Below are positions 54,688-62,346 of a stretch of 64,000 nucleotides of DNA, one piece after another. The position numbers and the translations under genes were made by a program. The notes under the pieces were generated by a model. That model made no database searches. It was not told the DNA's origin and saw only the letters and a program-made list of their open reading frames with translations. Source of the DNA: Dictyobacter formicarum (lineage in GTDB: Bacteria > Chloroflexota > Ktedonobacteria > Ktedonobacterales > Ktedonobacteraceae); the NCBI RefSeq assembly GCF_016587435.1, contig NZ_BNJJ01000008.1:124001-188000 (forward strand), written 5' to 3'. How positions within the stretch are numbered: position 1 is the stretch's first letter; each line of letters begins with the position of its first letter.

Positions 54688-55305
54688 ATGAGTTACGAGT
54701 CACAACTTCAGCACCTCTTTAATGTAAAAGGTCAGACCGCCGTTATCACTGGTGGTAGCGGCGGACTTGGTAGTGCTATGGCGTATGCATTGGCACAGGC
54801 AGGCGTGAACGTAGCCATTTTGAGCCGACACGAGGAGTCGGCGCGTAATGTTGCCGAGAAGATTCAGGCGCAGGGAGGAAGCGCGCTGGGCCTGGCCTGC
54901 GATGTGGTGGAGCGTTCCGCCCTTGAACAGGCGTTGGAACAGGTCACACATGCATTTGGCCCCGTCGATATTTTGATTAATGGAGCCGGTGGCAATCAAC
55001 CGGCCGCCGTTACATCGCCAGAGCTATCATTTTTTGATCTGGATAATGAAGCGATTGACCGCGTCTTTAATCTGAATTTCTCCGGTACATTCAAATGTTG
55101 CCAGGTATTTGGACGCGGCATGGCTGAGCGCAAACAAGGCTGTATTATTAATATCGCGTCAATGACCTCATTGAAACCATTGACACGTACTCCTGCTTAT
55201 AGCGCAGCTAAAGCCGCTGTCGCAAACTTTACGCAGTGGCTGGCCGTACATATGGCCCAGGAATACAGCCCCGCTATTCGAGTAAAGACACAGAGATCCA
55301 TTTAG
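54688..55305 (+). pseudogene. Short-chain dehydrogenase/reductase, 3' part cut off by the mobile element
   Basis: A classical SDR with the cofactor loop TGGSGGLG, INGAGGN, catalytic Ser in INIASM and catalytic YxxxK in YSAAK. The opening LFNVKGQTAVITGGSGGLGS resembles mannonate/fructuronate oxidoreductase-type SDRs. Native sequence ends at SPAIRV (codon 199, base 55284), where family members continue VNAIAPG; here it becomes KTQRSI and stops at 55305. The last ~70 residues are missing, so the enzyme is probably inactive. The junction coincides with the end of a large serine recombinase gene, so the cut is best explained by site-specific integration. Confidence 0.85.
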
Positions 55306-57343
55306 TGCGTGTGTCTTTATCAATCTTATGCGCCTGCATAAATTGTAAGTCCAGCCAGGTCATATCTTGCGGATAGCAAAGGTTTGTCCGGGGGCGGTCT
55401 TTTAATCCCAGAGCTAAGCCTTTGCGTTTGATGGCCTTCCAGGTTTTCGTCGGCAAAATTTGTAAGATGCGTTCCATATTCCTCGTTTGGTGATACTGCC
55501 GTATCAGTTCTTCTTCGGCCTTTGTCCAGGTATCTTGAGCACCATGATAGCGCCACAGATAAATGATGTCATCCTCCCATGCCGGATACGACCAGGTAAC
55601 TCTTAATATGACCCAATGAGGCGCGGTGAGCGTAATGACGGCTTTTGAGACGAACAGATTGACAAACTCCTTTCGAATCAAGAAGGGTTTTTTCTCCCAG
55701 ACCTGCTCAAGTTTTTGCAATTCCACTGAAAAACTGGCAAACTGGCGCGTTTGATGTTCTTCATCGGTTTCATGGGACAGGTTGACAAGTTTCTCTTGTA
55801 GCTGCCCCTTTAAGCTTTCCAGGGCTGCATATTTGGTGCGTAGCTTTTGGAGAAGCGGTTGGTTCTCCTTTTCTAATTCCTCATAGCGCTTGTCTCTATC
55901 AAGGGATGGATTTTCTTGTTGTTCTTTTTGAATTTGTGCGTTGATCATCCGCCTGATTGCAGTTATCTCATCAAGCATTGCCTCTTGCTGACTCTCTGCG
56001 TCTAAAAGTTGTGCCTGAAGAGACTTGATTTCCGAGATTTGCCGTTTTTGTTCTTTTTCCAAGAAACGCTGATACTCATCTAGCTCATGGACATGTTTCA
56101 GGTGGGCAAAGAAGCACTCGGAAAATGCGGCGTCAACGGTTGTGGCATCAATCTGGCAGTCCCCAACGGCAGTAACTCCTCCTCGCATGCGTGAATAGGA
56201 GAGAATATAGTTATATTTCGTTTTCCCATGATGGACATAGACTTTGGCTCCCTCTGCTTCTATGCGGTCTTTTAAGATGCCGCACGTTATCGTTGCCTGG
56301 TTGGTTTTTGTCTGGTAGTAGGAAGCTTGCCGCTTTTGGCGCTTGTCATTTTTCTCGCCCTCAATCGTATAATCTGAGAGCCGGTCAAAGGCATACCAGA
56401 ACAGGTATTCATGCTCTTTATCAAGTAACGGTTCATGGTTATCTTGACTGATTAATTCTCCTTGAACCACCCACCAGCCAAGATAGACAGGGTTGGTAAG
56501 AATCGAGCGCACCCCAAAGCGCTTGAGCTTAAAACCTCCCGGAACATGCTTGCGTTTTTTCCAGTGATTGGTATTTCGCTTATCAACAGAAGGCTCAAAA
56601 TCGGGAAAGACAAAAGGCAGCGCGTCAACTTCCCGGCATAGTGCATTGAGATTGCCAGAAAGCTCATAAAACCGTTCAAACAGATAAAGAATGGCGGCTT
56701 TGTGTCCTGGATAGACAGTCAGCTTGCCGTAGGTCGGACTATCTTCGTTGTAGTCAACAATGTAGCCGCTGGGGATGGTACCCTGACCGGCATAAAATCC
56801 CTGTCTGGCTTTTCGTAAGCGTGCCTGATGTAAAAGTTTTATATGAGTTGGAATGTACTCAGCTGCAAGTTCTGCCAGAAAACGAAACATCTTTACATGC
56901 ATAGGATTATTGAAGTTAAATACCATGCCATCAGCTGTTACCAGTAAGCACTGATGTTCTTTGCATTTTGTGGCAAAGACGTTATATTGAACTCCTGTCT
57001 CATCGCGAAAGAGGCGGGAGATTTGGTAGACCAGGACTACTTGAACTTCATTATCTTCAATGCGTGCCACAAGCTCTTGTAAACCTGTTCGCTGGTCAAT
57101 GCGAAGCGTGCCACTGACTCCTAAATCAGCATCAAAAAGATGAATTTTCTGCGGCTGCAAATGGCGCTCTTTGATCCACAGCATAAGATCATCAGTCTGC
57201 ATCTCGGTACTCTGATTATGTTTGACAATTTGTGCTTGGGTGGACTGCCTGGCATAAATACCCCAGATAGCGTTATGAGGTAGGGTTACATTTAAGCTGT
57301 CCATTGGATCTGGCTTATTGATTTTGGATTTAATAATGGACAT
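55274..57343 (-). CDS. Large serine recombinase (site-specific integrase)
   Basis: A 689-residue resolvase-type recombinase. Catalytic domain: IYARQST with nucleophile Ser34, and VLVYQISRLFRD. The Recombinase domain follows (GQGTIPSGYIVDYNEDSPTY, NPVYLGWWVVQGELIS). The usual four-Cys zinc ribbon is almost gone: only TCGIL and a later GDCQ are seen. A long coiled coil (~430-560) leads to a C-terminal segment WTKAEEELIRQYHQTRNMER then TWKAIKRKGL, which looks like a Myb/SANT-type DNA-binding helix bundle. The last codons LLE-stop lie in host SDR sequence across the junction. AAGGAG 8 bases upstream sets the start, which overlaps the small upstream gene by 14 bases. Confidence 0.92.
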   Translation of the reverse strand: MSIIKSKINKPDPMDSLNVTLPHNAIWGIYARQSTQAQIVKHNQSTEMQTDDLMLWIKERHLQPQKIHLFDADLGVSGTLRIDQRTGLQELVARIEDNEVQVVLVYQISRLFRDETGVQYNVFATKCKEHQCLLVTADGMVFNFNNPMHVKMFRFLAELAAEYIPTHIKLLHQARLRKARQGFYAGQGTIPSGYIVDYNEDSPTYGKLTVYPGHKAAILYLFERFYELSGNLNALCREVDALPFVFPDFEPSVDKRNTNHWKKRKHVPGGFKLKRFGVRSILTNPVYLGWWVVQGELISQDNHEPLLDKEHEYLFWYAFDRLSDYTIEGEKNDKRQKRQASYYQTKTNQATITCGILKDRIEAEGAKVYVHHGKTKYNYILSYSRMRGGVTAVGDCQIDATTVDAAFSECFFAHLKHVHELDEYQRFLEKEQKRQISEIKSLQAQLLDAESQQEAMLDEITAIRRMINAQIQKEQQENPSLDRDKRYEELEKENQPLLQKLRTKYAALESLKGQLQEKLVNLSHETDEEHQTRQFASFSVELQKLEQVWEKKPFLIRKEFVNLFVSKAVITLTAPHWVILRVTWSYPAWEDDIIYLWRYHGAQDTWTKAEEELIRQYHQTRNMERILQILPTKTWKAIKRKGLALGLKDRPRTNLCYPQDMTWLDLQFMQAHKIDKDTRTKWISVSLLE
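55283..55319. mobile_element. Left attachment junction (attL) of the integrated element
   Basis: TAAAGACACA (55283-55292) and TGTGTCTTTA (55310-55319) form a 10-bp imperfect dyad around a 17-base centre, the form expected for a large serine recombinase site. SDR coding identity is lost between 55284 and 55287, so the crossover is probably there. The right junction lies beyond the window. Confidence 0.6.
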
Positions 57344-57650
57344 AAATGCTTCTCCTTTTAAACGTGCTGTACCTTTTACTTACCTTACTATTTTCTCTAT
57401 CTTTGTCATGCAGAAAAAACTGGCAGATATCAACTCGTATCAAGCAGCGATGCCTGCGTTTAATATTGGCAGAAGAAGCATCTGTCGTTTGTTTGGCAGA
57501 GGAAATCTCACTTTCTTCTGAACAGAGTAAACGAATGAACACTTTGCAGATTCGTTCAATATCTTGCGGTGGCAAAGCTGAGGGTACAGAGGTCAAAGCA
57601 TCATTAGAGCTTTTTCCATCCTGTGGCGATGTTTTGACTTTTTTAGGCAT
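57330..57650 (-). CDS. Small protein translationally coupled to the recombinase
   Basis: A 106-residue, basic, Ser-rich protein (MPKKVKTSPQDGKSSNDALT; LPPQDIERICKVFIRLLCSE). I recognise no family. It overlaps the recombinase start by 14 bases, has GGAG 7 bases before its ATG and a consensus promoter just upstream, so it is very likely translated with the recombinase. It might be an accessory such as a directionality factor; that is only inferred from position. Confidence 0.65.
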   Translation of the reverse strand: MPKKVKTSPQDGKSSNDALTSVPSALPPQDIERICKVFIRLLCSEESEISSAKQTTDASSANIKRRHRCLIRVDICQFFLHDKDRENSKVSKRYSTFKRRSIYVHY

Positions 57651-57679
57651 TGTGTGACTCCAATCCCCTAAAAACAGGC

Positions 57680-57708
57680 TTTTTAAAAGGCAAGTTACAG
57701 CATGTCAA
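57680..57708 (-). promoter_or_regulatory. Promoter of the recombinase operon
   Basis: On the minus strand TTGACA (57708-57703) and TAAAAA (57685-57680) are spaced by 17 bases. Transcription would begin near 57672, about 20 bases before the ATG at 57650. Confidence 0.6.
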
Positions 57709-57846
57709 AAAGCAGATTGCTCTAACGCATGGATGATACAATGAGGCAAGCGGCCTTTTGTGGTGACTCACCAAAGACGTTTTCAAAAGGGGTATGCTAT
57801 CTCCTGGCGCAAACAGGAAACATACCCATTTTTTTGTTCCTATATT

Positions 57847-57861
57847 CAAGTATACTTGACA
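57847..57861. promoter_or_regulatory. 12-bp palindrome overlapping a TTGACA box
   Basis: CAAGTATACTTG (57847-57858) is a perfect palindrome and overlaps TTGACA at 57856-57861 on the plus strand. No good -10 box follows (TCTCTA at 17 bases), so this may be an operator for a DNA-binding protein of the element. A plus-strand transcript from here would be antisense to the primase-like gene. Confidence 0.35.
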
Positions 57862-57925
57862 ATACTGCTTGCCCGCTATCTCTACTTTAGAGAATATTGC
57901 CAGCTGCTATCATTCGGTTATATGG

Positions 57926-58930
57926 CTATTGATTGGCTTTTTGCTGTATGGCTTTTTCGATGGTGAGATCACCATAGGTTTGAATACCACGGCTGGATCT
58001 ATCCCATTTGGGACGGATTAAACCAGACCGACGGAATAATCGATCAATTTGTGCATGATCACCTTTGGTCCAAAAAGACAGCATTAAACAAAGCGCAAAA
58101 TCAGCTTCGGAGTGACTGGGGTGTCTGGCGTTCTTGCCTTCCCAAAGTGTGGGATCGCCTGCAAAGTAGCGCTGAAAAGTCTGGCCGTTTGCCGCCTTCA
58201 GCGCTTTTTGTAGGACGCTCTCATCACTTTGTGTATCTTGGGTATATACGTTATTTGGTTTGGTATCAAATACCAACTTTTGCTGTGGTTCTTTCGTAGC
58301 GGTGTGGGGGAAGAGAGAGGTATATATTTCATTCAGTTCACGCTGTTGTTCTGCTATCTCGTTGAGTGAGTCAGCCAGCTGTTGGCCGGTAACGGTTAAA
58401 TAGCGTTTCTCCTGATACAGTTCTATATTTCCTTTTTTCCGAGATACTCCAGGAAGGGAGCCTTTAAGAAAGATGCGTATTCCTTTTCCTGAGGGTGAGC
58501 GCTCTTTGTAGGTGTTTAATTTCTGAAGAATAGTCTGTGCCTCTAAAGTAGATTGCCCGCTCTCAAGGCAGTGGTCAATATCAATGCCAACCAGACCGCT
58601 TTCTGGTGTCAGCATAAAGCCAACGCCTGAGTATCTGCCCTCTTCATAGGCTTTCTGTGCTTTTGTAAATGTACTCCAGGTGTTGCGATTGGCAACACTT
58701 GCCAGTTTTCCGGTAGCTGCATCAAACGGTGGTTTGGTGATTTCACCGGAAACGATCAAATACTTCCACATAACCCATTGGGGGATTTCTTTAAGGTCTT
58801 GAGGGATCTTTGAAAACTGGACTTCTAGAGGAGTGGGTACCTCTCTGTGTTGACGTATATGCCCTTCTTTTTCCATATTACGGAGCCATTTTAATATGTT
58901 GGCACTTGCCGTTACTATAATTTTTCTCAC
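57926..58930 (-). CDS. Stand-alone primase-polymerase-like protein (NrS-1 type), copy 1
   Basis: A 334-residue protein. The catalytic core resembles phage NrS-1-type primase-polymerases: GVGFMLTPESGLVGIDIDHC with the DxD metal motif, SPSGKGIRIFLKGSLPG, and ELYQEKRYLTVTGQ. The C-terminal region SEADFALCLMLSFWTKGDHA then DRLFRRSGLIRPKWDR matches the helical-bundle domain that follows such cores. Phage relatives usually add a helicase domain; here there is none. It should make primers or copy DNA for the element. GTG 58930 is the longest start; no strong ribosome-binding site decides it. Divergent to the sigma-like gene. Confidence 0.8.
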   Translation of the reverse strand: MRKIIVTASANILKWLRNMEKEGHIRQHREVPTPLEVQFSKIPQDLKEIPQWVMWKYLIVSGEITKPPFDAATGKLASVANRNTWSTFTKAQKAYEEGRYSGVGFMLTPESGLVGIDIDHCLESGQSTLEAQTILQKLNTYKERSPSGKGIRIFLKGSLPGVSRKKGNIELYQEKRYLTVTGQQLADSLNEIAEQQRELNEIYTSLFPHTATKEPQQKLVFDTKPNNVYTQDTQSDESVLQKALKAANGQTFQRYFAGDPTLWEGKNARHPSHSEADFALCLMLSFWTKGDHAQIDRLFRRSGLIRPKWDRSSRGIQTYGDLTIEKAIQQKANQ

Positions 58931-59028
58931 ATCTTATAGACAAAGGAATGTTTGGAGAAGACTAATAAAATAGGCGCTATGATATAGTGTCTTATGAGTA
59001 CTATTTAAAAACTTGGCTAGAAGAGCGC

Positions 59029-59778
59029 ATGTCTGAAAGAGATAACCCCATGGGTGAACAATATAGGCCTCATACACAATCCTCAGCGGATCAGCCACAG
59101 GATATGCATCATTCTGCCCAAAATAATCCATCTGAACCCAATGAAAAAATAGTTATCCAGAAGGTTAAAAAGCCTGCTAAGCTTGACAAAACAACTTCCG
59201 GTGGTGTAGAAACGACTCCACCTGCCAAAACTACTATGGGAATCGAGGGAGAACGCAAAGAGCAGGAACGAGCACCACAACCACCGCAACAGCAGGTGAA
59301 GGAGACAATCGATGAAAATGTACCTCAACAAGTCATTTACGAAGTAAAGAAGTTACCTCCAGGTGTAAATGCAGTGCAATTAGATTTCCTCGCTGAAGCT
59401 TCTGAAATTAAAGCGTTCAAGTGGCTTAAACCTGAAACTGCCAAGATCATTGCTGAATACTTTACTTCTGAGAGAACGTATAAAGATATTGCGCAAGAAT
59501 ATGGAATAAGTAAACAAGCGGTACGAGATAGGATTAATAGAGGCCTAACTAAACTTCGTTATGTACTTTACAGCGAACGGCCTGAATTAAGATTTGAAGA
59601 TAAATATCCCATTGAGTTAATAAAAAAAGGTAAAGATAATTTAGAAGTACATAGGTCCGAACGAAGCAGAATGAGAAGCAGTGAATCGCAGAGAAATAGA
59701 CCTTCCAATCCCCCAACACAAATGGAACAGAATGTAGATATTTTCATTACGAAACCTTCTGTATCAGAGAAGGATTAA
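59029..59778 (+). CDS. Sigma-region-4-like DNA-binding protein
   Basis: A 249-residue protein. Residues ~1-110 are hydrophilic and disordered (Gln/Pro/Lys-rich). Residues ~130-185 contain a sigma-70 region 4-like helix-turn-helix: ETAKIIAEYFTSERTYKDIA then QEYGISKQAVRDRINRGLTK. The C-terminus is again charged and disordered. There is no region 2, so it is not a complete sigma factor; it may be an element-borne activator or an anti-sigma partner. ATG 59029 is preferred because a possible -10 box (TATGAT, 58978-58983) leaves no room for GTG 58987, which is the longest frame. Divergent from primase-like copy 1 across about 100 bases. Confidence 0.7.
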   Translation: MSERDNPMGEQYRPHTQSSADQPQDMHHSAQNNPSEPNEKIVIQKVKKPAKLDKTTSGGVETTPPAKTTMGIEGERKEQERAPQPPQQQVKETIDENVPQQVIYEVKKLPPGVNAVQLDFLAEASEIKAFKWLKPETAKIIAEYFTSERTYKDIAQEYGISKQAVRDRINRGLTKLRYVLYSERPELRFEDKYPIELIKKGKDNLEVHRSERSRMRSSESQRNRPSNPPTQMEQNVDIFITKPSVSEKD

Positions 59779-60183
59779 CACCAGCGCTAACCTTTCCTCT
59801 CTACCTCTTTGCTTTACTACTTTGCTTGACATGGGTCCTTTACTTCTCTCCTTGTTTATGCTATATTTTTATTATTATCCTATAGCCATGTAGCGACACA
59901 TCAGTAGCTTCCGACCTCCTGCTGCTCACATTCCACCCCCCTATAGTGCGTTCCTAGAGCAATGCAACCATCAGCCTTGTATGAAGTGAACCCCACTGTA
60001 ACTGAGTAACTAAGGACCATGCTTCTTATTTATTCAGCAGTACATGAGGAGTACTTTACAACGTGTCCTCCGATAGTTATGTTGTAAATTCTGCTCAACA
60101 GGGGATCAATGACCATTGTTTTCATTGTGTTGGAAGCGATGTAGGCACTTGAACAACGAAATATTCAACAGGAGAAGGGTACG
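59779..60183. other. Intergenic region of the mobile element with inverted repeats
   Basis: About 400 bases with no gene. Near the right end are AGTAC/GTACT (60039-60055) and TTTACAAC/GTTGTAAA (60055-60062 with 60081-60088), side by side. They could be operators or part of a transfer or replication origin. The next gene has AGGAGA 10 bases before its ATG. Confidence 0.45.
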
Positions 60184-60648
60184 ATGAAACAAAAAAAGAC
60201 TTCCCATCTTCGCGAGGTTTGGCTTGATGAAGCCGTAACGTACTGGCTGGATTATATGGAAGAGAAGGGTTTTCTAAAGAAAGGTCTTCGACGACCTGAA
60301 GTGCGCGTATCTCCAGGCCTGCCCTATGGCGGCAAGAAGGCCTATTTAACTGTCGCGGGAGAGTGTTATTCTTCAGCAGTCAGTGATGATCATAAATGCC
60401 AGATATTCATTAATCCACGCCTTTCTGACTCTTATGATGTATTAGGCACACTTTTGCACGAACTCCTTCATTCTGTGTTAGGCAGCCAAATTGATCACGG
60501 ACCGACGTTTGCAAAAGCAGCCAATCATCTTGGATTGATCGGTCCAGCTGCCTATCATGGCAGTGTTACAGGAGAGCTTCAAGAAAAGATGCAGAATTTT
60601 ATTGCGACTATGGGGCCCTATCCCCACGCCGCCCTGAGAATCGAGTAG
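60184..60648 (+). CDS. SprT-like zinc metalloprotein
   Basis: A 154-residue protein with the metalloprotease helix LLHELLH (HExxH at residues 92-96) and a third ligand His105 in IDHGPTF, the arrangement of SprT/Spartan-like domains. The segment ECYSSAVSDDHKCQIFINPR precedes it. It lacks the C-terminal zinc ribbon of SprT. Eukaryotic relatives cleave DNA-protein crosslinks; a comparable role on this element, such as removing covalently bound relaxase or recombinase, is speculative. Confidence 0.78.
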   Translation: MKQKKTSHLREVWLDEAVTYWLDYMEEKGFLKKGLRRPEVRVSPGLPYGGKKAYLTVAGECYSSAVSDDHKCQIFINPRLSDSYDVLGTLLHELLHSVLGSQIDHGPTFAKAANHLGLIGPAAYHGSVTGELQEKMQNFIATMGPYPHAALRIE

Positions 60649-60877
60649 ATGAGAAAGCATAGGCCCTGTACGCAAGATTAGCTGTCAACGAATCAACCAA
60701 TCATCCGCTCGTAAGTAGTTCAACCAAAGGAAGGAGGAGTATGGATACACAGTAAACACTGTATGCTCTGTTTGCGCCAGAGAATATAGCAATACGCATC
60801 TTGAGTTCGAGTCACCACAAATAACACTGTATTGTTTATCGATTTTTACGATAAGCAGGAAAGGAATAGGTTTTTAC
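60649..60877. other. Short intergenic region
   Basis: About 230 bases without a gene; GGAAAGGA lies 11 bases before the ATG at 60878. Nothing else is recognised. Confidence 0.4.
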
Positions 60878-61264
60878 ATGACAGAGCCACCTCAAATGGA
60901 GACAGCAGGAGTTCCTAAAACCTTTACGCCGATCGGAAAAGGTCTAAGCGTCAACCGGGTGTTGCACCAGGAAGACAAAGAGACGAGGGAACGGATTTTA
61001 GCACAGATCAAAAAAGAAGGATTTTTCCACGGCGAGAATATGGAAGCATATATGCTTCCAGCCATTGTCTGGCACTTGCCAACCGGTGTCCGGCATCTGG
61101 TTGCCAACGAACTGGGGATTCCTAAACAGAAAGTGTTTATTGAGGGATTTGAGATCACCGCAGAATTGCCGGAGAATCCGGGGAAACATTTGCCTGTGTT
61201 TTTTGATCTGGACAGCCGGGGATTAAAAGTAGTGCTTGAGCAAGAGAGAACAATTGATCGCTGA
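60878..61264 (+). CDS. Hypothetical protein of the mobile element
   Basis: A 128-residue soluble protein of unknown family. The N-terminal ~50 residues are charged (VLHQEDKETRERILAQIKKE); the second half has alternating strands (LGIPKQKVFIEGFEITAELP, LPVFFDLDSRGLKVVLEQER). It lies between the SprT-like gene and primase-like copy 2 on the same strand, 77 bases before the latter, so cotranscription is likely. Confidence 0.7.
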   Translation: MTEPPQMETAGVPKTFTPIGKGLSVNRVLHQEDKETRERILAQIKKEGFFHGENMEAYMLPAIVWHLPTGVRHLVANELGIPKQKVFIEGFEITAELPENPGKHLPVFFDLDSRGLKVVLEQERTIDR

Positions 61265-61341
61265 TTTTTAAGGTCGGGTTAGTTTGAAGGAGGAGTTACA
61301 TAAGATGGCTAACTCCTCCCCACTAAATACAAGGTGATCTT

Positions 61342-62346
61342 ATGAATAAGGCAGCGCACCATCCTCATCAATACATAACTGTAAAGCGGCTTGCGGTCAA
61401 TGTAGCCCAGATCCCCAACAGCCTTAAGTCTTTAAATCAGTTCGTGCTCTGGCGCTATCAGTGTGTTAACGATACTGTTAAAAAACTGCCACTTAACCCA
61501 AGAAACGCAAAAGCAGCCAGTGTTTTAGATCCTTTTACCTGGGGTAGTTTTCAAGAAGTGCTAAGGGCATATCATAAAGGGCTCTATACCGGAATTGGCC
61601 TTGTTTTAACTCACGACCTTAACATCGTTGGTATTGATCTGGATCACTGCAGAAAGGACGATGGAGGCATCACAACTGAGGCTTTAGAGATAGTCAGATT
61701 ACTTGATAGCTATACGGAAATCTCTCCCAGCGGTAAGGGCTTGCATATTTTACTTGCTGGTAGCTTACCAGGCTTGTTCCATCGGCGGGATCACGTGGAA
61801 ATGTACTCAGAACACCGCTTCTTTACCTTAACCGGACAGTGGATTCCAGGTACTCCCAGAGACATTCAACCCCGCCAGAGGGAACTCTTTTCCCTGTATC
61901 ATCGCATATTTGCTCAGCCATCCTTACCCTCCGGCTATCAAAATACAGGTAGTGGTATTAGGTATCCTCAAACACTACGAAGCCTTAATACCTTAGATAA
62001 TCCCCAGTCTGATAGAGCTGTTCTTACACAGGCGTGTTTGGCTAAAAACGCCAACACGTTTTTGCGCTACTATCAGGGAGATACAACCCTCTGGCAGGGG
62101 CCAAAGGCCAGGCATCATAGCCAATCTGAGGCTGATTTCACCCTGGTTTTACTGCTTCTCTACTGGACTTGTGATAACGTTGCCCAGGTAGATAGGCTGT
62201 TTCGCCAATCAGGCCTGATGCGGCCTAAATGGGATCGAAGGCTAAATGGAACAGAGACGTATGGTCAAAGGCTGATTAAAGACGCGCTTTTAAAACGGTA
62301 TGGGAGCACTAACTTAAAGGAGGACTTACCTAATGTCTCACGCTGA
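61342..62346 (+). CDS. Stand-alone primase-polymerase-like protein (NrS-1 type), copy 2
   Basis: A 334-residue paralogue of the protein at 57926-58930. Corresponding motifs: IGLVLTHDLNIVGIDLDHCR (DxD), ISPSGKGLHILLAGSLPG, EMYSEHRFFTLTGQ, and the helical-bundle domain SEADFTLVLLLLYWTCDNVA then DRLFRQSGLMRPKWDR. The two share the whole domain order and length but differ at many positions, so the duplication is not recent. No helicase domain is present. It overlaps the next gene by 14 bases, so priming and the VirD4-like ATPase are expressed together. Confidence 0.82.
   Translation: MNKAAHHPHQYITVKRLAVNVAQIPNSLKSLNQFVLWRYQCVNDTVKKLPLNPRNAKAASVLDPFTWGSFQEVLRAYHKGLYTGIGLVLTHDLNIVGIDLDHCRKDDGGITTEALEIVRLLDSYTEISPSGKGLHILLAGSLPGLFHRRDHVEMYSEHRFFTLTGQWIPGTPRDIQPRQRELFSLYHRIFAQPSLPSGYQNTGSGIRYPQTLRSLNTLDNPQSDRAVLTQACLAKNANTFLRYYQGDTTLWQGPKARHHSQSEADFTLVLLLLYWTCDNVAQVDRLFRQSGLMRPKWDRRLNGTETYGQRLIKDALLKRYGSTNLKEDLPNVSR

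Noticed and set aside
55250..55330. tRNA gene as integration site
   Set aside because: No tRNA-like cloverleaf is visible; the junction is inside an SDR coding sequence, as is common for large serine recombinases.
57760..57966. 68-codon plus-strand ORF in the element
   Set aside because: Overlaps the 3' end of primase-like copy 1 and lacks a ribosome-binding site.
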